Shown here: positions 9,449 through 18,472 of the stretch, piece after piece
Position numbering within the stretch: position 1 is the stretch's first letter
Layout: every line of letters starts with the position of its first letter
Assembly (NCBI GenBank): GCA_963734685.1
Contig: CAVTIC010000001.1
Coordinates: 1,178,001 to 1,242,000, forward strand
DNA: 64,000 bases
Origin: JAOUEA01 sp963734685
GTDB lineage: Bacteria > Actinomycetota > UBA4738 > HRBIN12
Reading direction: 5' to 3'
Made by a program: the position numbers and the translations under genes
The notes under the pieces: model-generated
Told to the model about the DNA's origin: nothing
Database searches by the model: none
What the model saw: only the letters and a program-made list of their open reading frames with translations

Positions 9449-10875
9449 TCACACGAGGTACTGCGACAGCTCGCGCTCGATGAAACGACCGTGGCCCTTG
9501 CGGCCGACGTAGGCGTCGTCCTCGATCACGACCGTGCCGCGGGAGAGCACCGTGTCGACCTTGCCGTCGACGACGAAGCCCTCGTACGCCGAGTAGTCCA
9601 TGTTCATGTGGTGCTTGTCGTTGATGCCGATCGTCGTCCGGCCGTCGGGATCCCACACGACGACGTCGGCGTCGGCCCCCGGCGCGACGATGCCCTTGCG
9701 CGGGTACATGCCGAACATCCGCGCCGGCGTCGTGCAGCAGGTCTCGACCCATCGCTCGAGGGTGAGCTGGCCGGTCACGACGCCCTGGTAGAGCAGCTCC
9801 ATGCGGTGCTCGACACCTCCGATGCCGTTGGGGATCTTCGAGAAGTCGCCGAGGCCGAGCTCCTTCTGGTCCTTGAAGCAGAACGGGCAGTGGTCGGTCG
9901 AGACGATCGCCAGCTCGTTCATGCGCAGCCCTCGCCAGAGGCTGTCCTGGTGGTGGTGCTCGTCGTTCGGTGAGCGCAGCGGCGTCGAGCAGACCCACTT
10001 GGCGCCCTCGAACCCCGGTCGCTGCAGCGTCTCCTCGAGCGTGAGCCACAGGTACTGCGGGCAGGTCTCGGCGAACACGTTGCGTCCCGCGTGCCGGGCG
10101 CGCGGCGATCTCCTCGAGCGCGTCGCCGGCCGACATGTGCACGACGTAGAGCGGCACGTTGCCGGCCACCTTCGCGAGCACGATCGCGCGGTGGGTCGCC
10201 TCTGCCTCGAGGTCGGAGGGCCGCGTGTCGGCGTGATACCGAGGGTCGGTCTCGCCGCGCGCCAGCGCCTGGGCGATCAGCACGTCGATCGCGATGCCGT
10301 TCTCGGCGTGCATCATGATCATCGCGCCGCACTCCGAGGCGGTCTGCATCGCCCGCAGGATCTGGCCGTCGTCGCTGTAGAACACGCCCGGGTAGGCCAT
10401 GAACAGCTTGAAGCTCGTGACCCCCTCGTGCTCGGTGAGGTAGCGCATCGCCTTCAGCGACTCGTCGTCGACCCCGCCGATGATCTGGTGGAAGCCGTAG
10501 TCGATCGCGCATTCGCCGTCGGCCTTGCGGTGCCAGTCGGCGAGGCCTTCCTGCACGCTCTCACCGGTGCGCTGCACGGCCATGTCGACGATCGTGGTGA
10601 CGCCGCCCCACGCGGCGGCGACGCGTGCCGGTCTCGAACGTGTCCGAGGCGAACGTGCCGCCGAACGGCAGTTCCATGTGGGTGTGCACGTCGATGCCGC
10701 CGGGGATCACGTACTTGCCGCTCGCGTCGATCACCGTCTGGGCGGTGGGCGCCGCCTCGGTGAAGAACCCGGGTGCCCCGAGCGCCGCGATCGTCTCGCC
10801 GTCGATCAGCACGTCGGCGGCCTCGACGCCGGTGGGGGAGACGACCTTCCCGTTCAGGATCAGGGTGTGCGTCAT
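9449..10875 (-). CDS. dihydropyrimidinase / D-hydantoinase (two frameshifts)
   Basis: Zinc amidohydrolase that opens the ring of dihydrouracil, dihydrothymine or 5-substituted hydantoins, about 475 residues after correction. Visible metal-centre motifs are PGGIDVHTHMELPFGG (His pair), SFKLFMAYPG (the Lys carbamylated in this family), VVHMSAGDALEEI and STDHCPF. One extra base near 10622 separates DTFETGT from VAAAWGGVTTIVDMA, and one extra C near 10099 separates EEIAA from HAGRNVFAETCPQYLW. Both breaks fall inside conserved family sequence. The start ATG at 10875 is 12 bases after the amidase stop. Together with its neighbours it supports a reductive pyrimidine or hydantoin route; the ring substrate cannot be fixed from sequence. 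Confidence 0.92.
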
Positions 10876-10887
10876 CGTGATCGCTCC

Positions 10888-11729
10888 TCAGCGGGCGACG
10901 ATCTCGTCGTAGGCGTCGGGCCGGCGGTCGCGGTAGAACGCCCACCGGTCGCGCACCTCGCGGATCTTGCCGAGGTCGAGGTCGCGCACGATCAGCTCGG
11001 GCTTGTGCGCGTCTCCGACATCGCCGACGAACTTCCCCTCGGGATCCACGAAGTAGCTCTGTCCGTAGAAGTCGTTGTCGCCCGAGCGGCTCGATGCCGA
11101 CGCGGTTGATCGCGCCCACGTAGTACATGTTCGCGACCGCCGCGGCCGGCTGCTCGAGGCGCCAGATGTACTCGCTCAGCCCACGGTGGGTCGCGCTCGG
11201 GTTGAAGACGATCTCGGCGCCGTGCAGGCCCAGGATGCGCCAGCCCTCGGGGAAGTGGCGGTCGTAGCAGATGTACACGCCCGACCGTGCCGACGGCCGT
11301 CTCGAAGACGGGGTACCCACCGGTTCCGGGGGCGAAGTAGAACTTCTCCCAGAAGCCCTGCACCTGCGGGATGTGCTGCTTGCGGTACTTCCCGAGGTAG
11401 GTGCCGTCGGCGTCGATCACCGCGGCGGTGTTGTGGTACAGCCCGGGCTGCACGATCTCGTACATCGGCAGCACCATCACCATGCCGAGCTCCTTCGCGA
11501 CGCTCTGGAACCGCTGCGTGGTCGGGCCGTCGGGGATCGGCTCGGTGTAGCTGTAGTACTCGGCGTCCTGCACCTGGCAGAAGTACGGCCCGTAGAAGAG
11601 CTCCTGGAAGCACATCACCTGGGCGCCCTGGCTCGCCGCCTCGCGGGCCGCCTCCTCGTGCTTGTCGGTCATCTTCTCCTGGGTGCCTGCCCAGTCGGTC
11701 TGCAGCAGCGCGGCCTTCACGGTGGTCAT
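10888..11729 (-). CDS. nitrilase-superfamily N-carbamoyl amidohydrolase (beta-ureidopropionase type; two frameshifts)
   Basis: C-N hydrolase expected to remove the carbamoyl group from N-carbamoyl-beta-alanine or another N-carbamoyl amino acid, about 280 residues. The catalytic Glu-Lys-Cys triad is readable in MCFQELFYGPYF, KYRKQHIPQ and YICYDRHFPEGW. One extra G near 11282 (GTCGGGCGTG for GTCGGCGTG) splits VGTVG from VYICYD, and another near 11091 splits IEPLG from DNDFYGQSYFVDPEGK. Both are GG runs read as GGG. I start it at ATG 11729 (MTTVKAALLQTDW). It is the first gene of the operon, divergent from the Crp/Fnr gene. N-carbamoylputrescine amidase is the main alternative within the same subfamily. 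Confidence 0.9.
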
Positions 11730-11898
11730 CGTGTCTCGGCTCCCTCGCTCGGCGGCTGTCGGTTCGCGTCGTCCCCTCGCATCGTAGTGAACGGCGACGA
11801 CGACGTGCGTGGTGGGAACGTGCGTCACTCACGGACATCCGGGCCTCGACGGCGGGGAACCGGGGGTGGACGATGGGATCACCGAGCCTGGAGGAGTG

Positions 11899-12591
11899 GT
11901 GGCGGGTCGCGACGAGGCGCGTGCGGTGCGAGGGATGCGGCAGCATCGGCTGTTCGCGGACCTACCGAAGGGGTCGCTCGAAGACCTCGTCGCGAGCGGG
12001 GTCGTCCGTTCCTACCGATCCCGCTCGTACGTGACGATGCAGGGCGACCCGTCGGATGAGGTCTTCATGCTGCTCGAGGGGAGGCTCGAGGTCTCCACGG
12101 TCTCACCGGAGGCTCGGCCGCAGCTGCGAACGCATATGGAGCCGGTCCGCATGTTCGGCGAGCTCGGGGTCCTCGCAGGGTCGGAGCGGACAGCCTCGGT
12201 GTTGTGTCTCGAGGATTCTCGGATCTGGGTGCTCGGCCGCGAGCGGTTCGTCGCGTTGGTCGGTGCCCAGCCCTCGCTGGCCCTCGGCCTGCTGGGCGCG
12301 ATGGCGCGGCAGGTGCTCTCGAAGGAGGCGATCGCCGAGGACCTCGTCTGGCTCGACCTGAAGGGGCGGCTGGCCAAACGCCTCCTGGAGCTCGCCACGA
12401 CACCCGGGCCCGACCAGCCTCCGGTCGTGCCGCCGATCACCCAGGCCGAACTGGCGAGCCTGTGCGGGGTGACCCGCGAGAGCATCTCGAAGACGCTGAC
12501 GTCGTTCGAGGGTCGTCGGCTGGTGCATCGAGAGGGACATCGGTACGTGCTGCTCGACACGGCCACCCTGGAGCGTCTCGCCGGGGGTTGA
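11899..12591 (+). CDS. Crp/Fnr-family transcriptional regulator
   Basis: DNA-binding regulator of about 230 residues. An N-terminal cyclic-nucleotide-binding-type domain opens with LFADLPKGSLEDLVASG, continues with QGDPSDEVFMLLEGRLEV and contains FGELGVLAGSERTASVLCLE, corresponding to the phosphate-binding cassette (Gly-Glu and Arg-Thr-Ala retained). The C-terminal winged helix contains ITQAELASLCGVTRESISKT, the Crp recognition-helix region. There is no Fnr-type Cys cluster. I use the GTG at 11899, 4 bases after GGAGG; ATG 11935 is possible and would remove 12 residues. It is divergent from the hydantoinase operon, separated by about 170 bases, so it may control that operon. Confidence 0.85.
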   Translation: MAGRDEARAVRGMRQHRLFADLPKGSLEDLVASGVVRSYRSRSYVTMQGDPSDEVFMLLEGRLEVSTVSPEARPQLRTHMEPVRMFGELGVLAGSERTASVLCLEDSRIWVLGRERFVALVGAQPSLALGLLGAMARQVLSKEAIAEDLVWLDLKGRLAKRLLELATTPGPDQPPVVPPITQAELASLCGVTRESISKTLTSFEGRRLVHREGHRYVLLDTATLERLAGG

Positions 12592-12606
12592 TGCGCGCGG
12601 ATGTGC

Positions 12607-12646
12607 GACGACGGAGGATCGGTGCGTCGCCCGATCCTCCGTCGTC
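12607..12646. terminator. perfect 16-bp hairpin, probable bidirectional terminator
   Basis: Left arm GACGACGGAGGATCGG and right arm CCGATCCTCCGTCGTC pair perfectly over 16 bp around an 8-base loop. It lies between two convergent genes, 15 bases after the Crp/Fnr stop and 12 bases after the stop of the minus-strand membrane protein gene. No U-tract follows on either strand, which is common for terminators of GC-rich actinobacteria. A role in transcript stabilisation is the alternative. Confidence 0.7.
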
Positions 12647-12658
12647 AGCGCGGGAGAC

Positions 12659-13069
12659 TCAGCACCCTGCCTTGGTGGCACAGCGACCATGGCGGGGGGT
12701 CGCCACCACCGTTTCGTCGTAGTACGTGCCGCTCTCGCGCACACCGGTGAAGCTGTCGGGTGTTCCGGGCGGGATCGTTCCCGCGTAGACGCCGCCCTCA
12801 CGGATGCCGGTCGCGGCGTCCGCGAACGCCGTGTCCCCCGTGGCGCCCACCTGGGCGTCGACCACCCCGCGGCCGCGCAGGAAGTCGTCTTTCGTGACCG
12901 GGTCGACCTGACCCTGGGCGGGGGCAGGCGCCCGCACGACGATGCCATCGTCGGCGGCTCCTTGCCACACGATGATCGCCACGGCGAGGGCCAGCACCAC
13001 GGCGCCGAACACCACCCACGACCAGAGCGACTGTTCGTAGGTCGCTTCGTGAGTCCTCGACGCATCCAT
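12659..13069 (-). CDS. small single-pass membrane protein, unknown
   Basis: Protein of 136 residues with no family I recognise. The ATG at 13069 has GGAGG four bases upstream, which decides the start. A short hydrophilic N-terminus (MDASRTHEATYEQSLWSW) is followed by one transmembrane helix (VVFGAVVLALAVAIIVW) and a mature extracytoplasmic region rich in Gly/Asp/Thr with semi-repeated phrases (GATGDTAFADAATGIREGG and GTPDSFTGVRESGTYYDET). Two Cys near the C-terminus (CATKAGC) could form a disulfide. It is transcribed alone and converges on the Crp/Fnr gene. Confidence 0.65.
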   Translation of the reverse strand: MDASRTHEATYEQSLWSWVVFGAVVLALAVAIIVWQGAADDGIVVRAPAPAQGQVDPVTKDDFLRGRGVVDAQVGATGDTAFADAATGIREGGVYAGTIPPGTPDSFTGVRESGTYYDETVVATPRHGRCATKAGC

Positions 13070-13269
13070 GACTCCTCCCTTCGGTCGGTGGCTGCGGCGT
13101 TCGCAGCTGTTGCATCGACCGTAGGCACTGCCGCCGGCCGCGTCGGTGACCGTCGCCACGACGGTGATGTGAACCAGCTCACAGCTGCCGCTTCGTCGAG
13201 GTCGCCGAACCACGGCGTGCGGCGATACGCGGCCACCGTGTCGGGTGAGGGCACGTCTGCCGTGGGCGA

Positions 13270-13725
13270 TCAGCCGGCGGGAGGAGGCGACGGCAGCGGG
13301 CCCTGGGGGGCACCCGGGAGCGGCGGTGCTGCGGTGCCGGTGCTCGCCGCCCGGTCCCACACGCGGTTCAGGTGCTCCTGGATGTAGACGCCGTTGGCGA
13401 TCGCGATGAACAGCATGATCACGATCACGAGCGCCGGCTCGAGCTGGGGCTGGATCGCCATGCGCTGCTCGACCCCTTGCAGGTGTTTGGCCGTGTTGTA
13501 CATCGCGATGAACGGCGGCACGATGATGATCCAGCCGAAGAGCACCGCCATCAGCGAGCGCACCGGACTGATCGTTTCGTCGTGCTCGAACCGCCGGAGC
13601 TCGTCGTTCACCTGGTAGTACCAGTAGAAGAAGTAGATCCCGAACGTGATCACGGTGAGCCCGAGCACGCCCAACGGGTTCCGCTTCAGGTACTGCTGAC
13701 CTTCGATCGTGACGGTCTCGGCCAT
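13270..13725 (-). CDS. DUF4234 family membrane protein
   Basis: Membrane protein of 151 residues matching the DUF4234 pattern: KRNPLGVLGLTVITFGIYFFYWYYQVNDELRR at the N-terminus (N-P-x-x-V at the first helix, then the aromatic FGIYxxYW signature), a second helix (LMAVLFGWIIIVPPFIAMY) and a third (LVIVIMLFIAIANGVYIQ) ending in QEHLNRVW. The C-terminus is a Pro-rich tail. The family has no established biochemical function. The gene stands alone; the 200 bases upstream of the neighbouring gene show nothing I can name. Confidence 0.82.
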   Translation of the reverse strand: MAETVTIEGQQYLKRNPLGVLGLTVITFGIYFFYWYYQVNDELRRFEHDETISPVRSLMAVLFGWIIIVPPFIAMYNTAKHLQGVEQRMAIQPQLEPALVIVIMLFIAIANGVYIQEHLNRVWDRAASTGTAAPPLPGAPQGPLPSPPPAG

Positions 13726-14010
13726 CGCCGTTCCTCCTCGAGTCGGCAGTCTAGCGACGGCTACGCCGACCCTCTTCGCTCAGCAGCGATGGAACGCGAT
13801 CGCCGACCCTGAGTAGCCGATGGGGTAGGCGATCGCCCACAGGTCGCGAGCGGGCGAGCCACGTCACGTCGAAGCCGATCACCTGGATGCCATCGTGCGC
13901 CTCGGGGTCGCCGTGACCCTGGGCCGGTCGACCCGCCTGCGCCCGGACCCAACGCGGGGTTGAACCCAGCGCGACCGTTCCATCCTGGAACGGAGGAGGC
14001 GGTGAGGACG

Positions 14011-14677
14011 ATGGCTGCATCTTGGAGGATCGGTCTTGCATCCACCTGGCGCGTCGTGGCGACGCTGGTGTTCGCATCCGCGCTCGTACTCCAACCGATC
14101 GGGGTGAGGTCACCGGCTGAGGCGGGCGACGGGGCGGCACGCTGCACGATCCGAGGCACCCCAAGCGCGGATGAGCTCGAGGGCACCGACGGTCGCGACG
14201 TGATCTGCGGGCTGGGTGGTGACGACGTGATCCGCGGTCGTGCAGGCGACGATCTGATCCGGGGCGGCGCCGGGGGGAGATGAGTTGCGGGGCGGGTTCG
14301 GGGACGACCTCGTGCGCGACGGAGAGCGGCGTGGGCCGGGGGACCAGCAAGAGATCCTCTTCGGCGGCCCGGGCAACGACGTGCTTCGCGGGAGCACCGG
14401 TTCTGACTTCCTCGTGGATGGAGGGGGTGATGACCTTCTCTACGGTGGGCCTGGGGGCGACCTCTACGGTGGGCCTGGGGGCGACCTCGTGCAGACCATG
14501 GGAGGTGGTGACGAGATCGTGCGGGCCGGAGCTGGAGACGACTGGTGCCTCGGCGTGATCGACGGTGGTCCCGGAGATGTCCTCTACGGCGGCCCAGGTC
14601 GGGACAGGTACCAGGTCGACCCAGGTGATTCGGCCTTCGGGGTCGAGGATCTCGGTGTGACCGACGCCTGCACCTAA
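14011..14677 (+). CDS. secreted RTX-like calcium-binding repeat protein (frameshifted)
   Basis: Exported protein of about 221 residues with hemolysin-type nonapeptide repeats (GGxGxDxL), which bind calcium in beta-rolls. The ATG at 14011 follows GGAGGAGGCGGTGAGG and opens a signal peptide (WRVVATLVFASALVLQPIG). Repeats include LGGDDVIRGRAGDDLIRGG, then after a slip GGFGDDLVRD, GGPGNDVLRGSTGSDFLVDG and GGGDDLLYGGPGGD. The slip is at the GGGGGG run near 14273-14278; removing one G restores GGAGGDELRGGFGDD. Length is small for RTX proteins and there is no toxin or protease domain, so it is probably a structural or surface protein. It is divergent from the DUF4234 gene. Confidence 0.8.
14438..14485 (+). 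repeat. 24-bp tandem duplication inside the RTX gene
   Basis: Two identical 24-base units lie head to tail, each encoding the octapeptide LYGGPGGD. This shows recent in-frame expansion of the calcium-binding repeat by one blade. Confidence 0.9.
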
Positions 14678-14818
14678 CGCCTCGCCCTGCCGGGCCCATG
14701 GCCGGAGGGGGGCGTCCCTCGCTGCCGAACACGCTGGCCGGCGGGATTGCTCGAGTCGCGAGGAGGCGGGGCCCGACCTTCGGTCGCGTAAGGCGTCGCG
14801 ATCACGCCGTGGAGCGAC

Positions 14819-15007
14819 GTGCAACTCGTCGGCGAGACCGGCGTGAGGTCGTTGAGGCGCCTGTTCATGCGTGCGTACTCGTTCGGTGGCGAGCTCCTCG
14901 CCCGGCGGCACCTCGACGGGGTCGGCGCCTCGGGCGTCGCTGCATCGGACGAGCCCGCCCTCTACGTGGTCGGCGGACGGAGCCTGTGGAGGCTGCCCGC
15001 AGGATGA
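14819..15007 (+). pseudogene. possible 3' remnant of a secreted propeller-type gene
   Basis: A short frame of 62 codons in the 349-base gap after the RTX gene. Its last 45 residues (GGELLARRHLDGVGASG, PALYVVGGRSLWRLP) have the look of genuine propeller-blade sequence, but the frame is closed by TAA at about 14785, lacks a ribosome site, a signal peptide and a recognisable start. I read it as the tail of a degraded gene rather than a working one. The rest of the gap shows nothing recognisable. Confidence 0.3.
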
Positions 15008-15026
15008 ACACGCGAGGCGGTATCGC

Positions 15027-15551
15027 TCAATCGGCCTGGTCCCGCTGCGCGAGATCCTTCGGTACGACGAACCGAGTGATCGTGCCGGCCCCCTCGCCGA
15101 GCGACGTCCACGGCGCATCGGGCAGGTCGACCGTGGCCAGTGCCGCCGTCGGGAACTTGACCTCGAGCCGTGCGCGCAGCTTCCCGTGTGCGCTGAGCCA
15201 TGATGCCGTCTCCTCCAGCGCGGGGTTGTGACCCACGAGCATGACCGAGACCTCGGCGTCGTCGAGGCGACGCAGCCGTTCGATCAGGACCCCCGAGTCG
15301 AAGGTATAGAGCTCGGGCTCGATGGCGATCTGAAGTGAGGAGCCGAGCGAGGGAAGGACCGCGGCGAGCGTCTGGCGTGCCCGCAACCCGGCTGAGCACA
15401 GCACGAGCCGGGGATGTTCGACGGACGCCAGGAACGAGGCCATCGTCGCCGCATCGCGCACCCCGCGCGGCGCGAGCGGGCGATCCTCGTCCGCGAGGGC
15501 CGGGTCGATCCAGCTCGACTTCGCGTGGCGGAGTAGCCAGACCTGTCGCAT
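15027..15551 (-). CDS. sixA: SixA-type phosphohistidine phosphatase
   Basis: Histidine phosphatase superfamily member of 174 residues, the size of SixA proteins. The N-terminal RHG-type motif is VWLLRHAKSSW, followed by DEDRPLAPRG; LVLCSAGLRARQT and MLVGHNPALEETASWL carry the second conserved Arg and the second catalytic His (GHN). SixA dephosphorylates phosphohistidine on HPt-type proteins; in actinobacteria the physiological partner is usually unknown. The ATG at 15551 is preferred (MRQVWLLRHAKSSW); a GTG 12 bases upstream has a better-placed GGAGG. It is divergent from the PQQ-propeller gene. Confidence 0.85.
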   Translation of the reverse strand: MRQVWLLRHAKSSWIDPALADEDRPLAPRGVRDAATMASFLASVEHPRLVLCSAGLRARQTLAAVLPSLGSSLQIAIEPELYTFDSGVLIERLRRLDDAEVSVMLVGHNPALEETASWLSAHGKLRARLEVKFPTAALATVDLPDAPWTSLGEGAGTITRFVVPKDLAQRDQAD

Positions 15552-15693
15552 GGGGCCGGTCACCACCTCCTCCGATGTCGTGAGGATATCCCGCGCCACC
15601 TCAGTGCGGTCCGGTGGAACGGAGGACGGTCGGCACGGGCATCCTGGCCTTCCACGTGGCAACGTGGCAGTGAGAGGGCGCGGTGGTGATGAG

Positions 15694-16980
15694 ATGAGGG
15701 CGCCGAGGGTTCTGCCGTCGATGCTCGTCGCGCTCGCGACTGCGCTCGCGACCGTGGAGTCCGTCGATGCCACCGGCTGGCCGCAGGAGGGCTACGACTC
15801 CGGTCACAGCAATGCGAACGCACAGGAGTGGCGACTGCGTCCCGACAACGTGGGGAAGCTGCGGCTGCTCTGGTCCCGGTCGATCCGCTCGGCCGACGAA
15901 GGTTGGGTCTACGAGCACATCGACGTCCCCGTCGTTCGCGCCGCTGCCTACGCGTGGTGGATGGGCGAGGCGTCTGAGCCGATGTCCCGCTCGGCCGCGC
16001 TCGCGACCGACACCGGCAAGGTTCTCTGGCAGAGATCGCAGGAGTGGGCCGTGGCGGCCTCATCCACCGACACCGTCTATGCGAACGCCGGGCGGCGGGT
16101 GCTGTCCCTCGATGCGTCGACCGGTGAGCGCGGATGGGCGCGCTGGGGCATGCGTGTGTTCGCGGCCACGCCCGCGATCGACCGGCTCGTCGTCGAGACG
16201 CGGGGCGGCGTGGGCGAGATCGAGGCCTCGACCGGCCGAGACGTGTGGATCCGGGACGGGATCGCGATCGATGGATACCCATCGATGTCCGGGGGCGTGG
16301 TCGTGGCGCGAGCCGATCGGGACGGCCCTGACGCGATCCTCGGCCTCGACGCCGATACCGGTGAGACCCGCTGGCGGCGGCTGCTCCGAAGGACTCAACA
16401 CGGTGGATGGAACTCCTCGTACCCGGAGGCGGCTGCCGGCGGCCTCGTGTACGTGGTGGCGAGGTGGCATCCGAAGGACGAGATGACCACGGTCCGGGCA
16501 TTGCGCGTGGACGACGGCTCGACGTTGTGGCATCGGGTCTTTCGGGACGACGTGCCCACGGTGTCCGCAACGGGGGGCGGCAGGCTCTTCCTGACACGGA
16601 GCCGGTGCGCTACGCGCGGCGGATGCATCGGGGGCGATTGGGACCGGCGTCGCGGTGCGCTGCTCGCGTTGGACGCCGATACGGGCCGGACCATCTGGAC
16701 GCTCCACGGGGTCGCCGGCTCGGCGGGACCGTTGTGGGAAGCGGGTGCGCTCGCCAATGGCCTCCTCTTTGTGGCCGGAGTCCGGAGGTGGGAGTCGTTC
16801 AGCGTGTCCCGCCTCGCGGCGATCGCTGCAGGGACCGGGCGGATCCGATGGACCGCCGACGTGCGGGGCACATTCGCCTCCGTCGCGGCGGTGGCCGACG
16901 GACGACTGTTCGGCATCACCCAAGCGGGGCGCGGAGGCGGTCGCATCCTGGCCTTCGGGCTCCCGGGCTCCCGGGCCTAG
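15694..16980 (+). CDS. secreted PQQ-binding-like beta-propeller protein
   Basis: Exported protein of 428 residues starting at ATG 15694 with signal peptide VLPSMLVALATALATVESVDA. The mature protein begins with GWPQEGYDSGHSNANA, the entry signature of PQQ-like propellers (YQADW/BamB-type repeats). It then has seven or eight blades with the A-x-D-x-x-T-G-x-x-x-W signature (ALATDTGKVLWQ, SLDASTGERGWA, GLDADTGETRWR, ALDADTGRTIWT). No dehydrogenase metal-site or haem motif is visible, so an enzyme role is unlikely and a scaffold or binding role is more probable. A related complete gene lies at 50945-52303, and a broken fragment follows directly downstream. Confidence 0.82.
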   Translation: MRAPRVLPSMLVALATALATVESVDATGWPQEGYDSGHSNANAQEWRLRPDNVGKLRLLWSRSIRSADEGWVYEHIDVPVVRAAAYAWWMGEASEPMSRSAALATDTGKVLWQRSQEWAVAASSTDTVYANAGRRVLSLDASTGERGWARWGMRVFAATPAIDRLVVETRGGVGEIEASTGRDVWIRDGIAIDGYPSMSGGVVVARADRDGPDAILGLDADTGETRWRRLLRRTQHGGWNSSYPEAAAGGLVYVVARWHPKDEMTTVRALRVDDGSTLWHRVFRDDVPTVSATGGGRLFLTRSRCATRGGCIGGDWDRRRGALLALDADTGRTIWTLHGVAGSAGPLWEAGALANGLLFVAGVRRWESFSVSRLAAIAAGTGRIRWTADVRGTFASVAAVADGRLFGITQAGRGGGRILAFGLPGSRA

Positions 16981-16999
16981 GGGCAGGAGGGGCGGACGG

Positions 17000-17261
17000 G
17001 TGCTCGCCGCGACGATCGTGGAGTCGATGGCGCTCTCCGCCATGCCAGACGTCGCGGGAGCCTCGATGTGGCCCCCAGGATGGCTACGACGGCAGCCACA
17101 GCTCGTGCGACCGCCGCGGGGGGTGCACCCGAACGCAGGCGGGGGTCATCTACGATCCGAGGCGGCTCAGCGCAGTGTCCGTGTCTCGTGGGTGGGTCTG
17201 GGCAACTGGCCATGACGGCGAGGGCGAGAGCACACCGGATCGGAGCGAGGCGGCGAGGTGA
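17000..17261 (+). pseudogene. broken 5' fragment of a PQQ-propeller paralogue
   Basis: In the 466-base stretch after the PQQ-propeller gene, a GTG preceded by AGGAGGGG begins VLAATIVESMALSAMPDVAG and, after removal of one C from a CCCCC run near 17075, reads MWPQDGYDGSHSS. This parallels TGWPQEGYDSGHS at the start of the mature upstream protein. Homology then fades (CTRTQAGVIYDPRRL) and a stop follows at 17259. It looks like the signal peptide and first strand of a duplicated gene whose remainder is lost. The last part of the gap holds a palindromic repeat. Confidence 0.4.
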
Positions 17262-17353
17262 CCACGAGCCCGGTGCGGAACGACTGGGACGCGGGCGAGC
17301 TGGCTGATGGCACCTTCATCGTCGTCGACGGCTCCGTTCCATCGTTCCCCGGG

Positions 17354-17418
17354 GCGACCCGGGCAGGGACCTCACGAACTTCTCGCAGGCGCCACTACGG
17401 AGGTCCCTGCCGAGTCGC
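17354..17418 (+). repeat. dispersed palindromic element, copy A
   Basis: Inverted arms GGCAGGGACCTC and GAGGTCCCTGCC (12 bp, plus an outer GCGAC/GTCGC after a mismatch) around a 26-base loop. It is about 95% identical to copy B across arms and loop, in the same orientation. It lies 29 bases beyond the 3' end of the importer operon. There is no U-tract. Confidence 0.9.
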
Positions 17419-17446
17419 TGCGCCGGAAGCCTCAGCCCGGAGGGCC

Positions 17447-18472
17447 TCAGATCGGCCCGGTGGATACCTCGCGATCCATCAGCCAGCAGGCGACCCCGTG
17501 CGTGGGATCGCCCGGCACCGGGAGCAGCTCCACCGGATCGTCTCCCGCGCACCGGTCGAACACGGCTGGACAGCGCGGGTGGAATCGACACCCCGCCGGC
17601 ACCCTGGAGGCGTCGGGCAACTCGCCCTGCAGGATCACGCGCTTGAGGTCGGTGCGTGGGAACGGCGTGGGCACGACCGAGAGCAACGACCGCGTGTAGG
17701 GGTGCTGCGGGTTGCCGATCACCTCCTCGGTGGTCCCGGACTCCACCACCCGGCCCAGGTACATCACGACCACGCGGTCGCACAGTGCCCACGCGAGCCC
17801 GATGTCGTGGGTGATGAAGATGAGGGCGAGGCCACGGGTGCGCTTCAGCTCCATCAGCACCTGGAGCACCTGCGAGCGCACCGAGACGTCGAGCGCCGAG
17901 ACGGGTTCGTCGCACACGAGCCCCTCGGGCTCGAGGACCATCGCCGAAGCGATCACGACGCGCTGGCGCTGACCTCCCGAGAGCTCGTGCGGATATCGGT
18001 CCCAGTACCGCTCGGCCGGCCGGAGGCCGGCGTCTTCCAGGGCGTCAACGGCCTGCTGGATGCGTTCGATGCCCTTCTTCGCGATGCCGTGGATCGCCAG
18101 CGGTTCCTGCACCAGCGAGCCCACCGTCTGGCGGGGGCTGAGTGATTGGTACGGATCCTGGAACACCATCTGCACCCGGCGCCGCAGCGCTCGCATGTCG
18201 GCGTCTGCGAGCGGCTGCCCTTCGAACAGCACCTCACCCTCGGTCGGCGGCTGCAGTCCGAGCAGCGTCCGGCCGAGCGTCGACTTGCCGCACCCCGACT
18301 CGCCGACCACGCCGAGCACCTCGCCGCGGTTCCAGGCGAGGTCGATGCCGTCGAGGGCGCGGACCACCGTGCGACGGCCCTTGCGTCCGCGGCTCTCGAA
18401 GCGAACGTGCAGCCCACGGGCTTCGAAGATCGGCGGGGCGACGGTGTCGACCTGCGCGACGACGTCGGTCAC
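17447..18472 (-). CDS. oligopeptide-type ABC transporter ATP-binding protein (DppF/OppF)
   Basis: ATPase of 341 residues for the importer encoded by the four upstream genes. It carries Walker A GESGCGKST, signature ELSGGQRQRV, Walker B GLVCDEPVSALDVSV and H-loop FITHDIGLAW. The C-terminal oligopeptide-transporter extension includes PHPYTRSLLSVVPTP-like text (QHPYTRSLLSVV), and CRFHPRCPAVFDRC is the Cys-rich segment typical of Dpp/Opp ATPases. Walker B reads CDEP where LDEP is more common; this does not touch the catalytic Asp-Glu. Start GTG 18472 overlaps the previous stop as GTGA. It is the last gene of the operon. Confidence 0.92.
   Translation of the reverse strand: MTDVVAQVDTVAPPIFEARGLHVRFESRGRKGRRTVVRALDGIDLAWNRGEVLGVVGESGCGKSTLGRTLLGLQPPTEGEVLFEGQPLADADMRALRRRVQMVFQDPYQSLSPRQTVGSLVQEPLAIHGIAKKGIERIQQAVDALEDAGLRPAERYWDRYPHELSGGQRQRVVIASAMVLEPEGLVCDEPVSALDVSVRSQVLQVLMELKRTRGLALIFITHDIGLAWALCDRVVVMYLGRVVESGTTEEVIGNPQHPYTRSLLSVVPTPFPRTDLKRVILQGELPDASRVPAGCRFHPRCPAVFDRCAGDDPVELLPVPGDPTHGVACWLMDREVSTGPI

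Noticed and set aside
14275..14290. Programmed frameshift in the RTX gene
   Set aside because: The slip is at a six-G run with no downstream structure or family precedent; the indel pattern elsewhere makes a sequencing error more likely.
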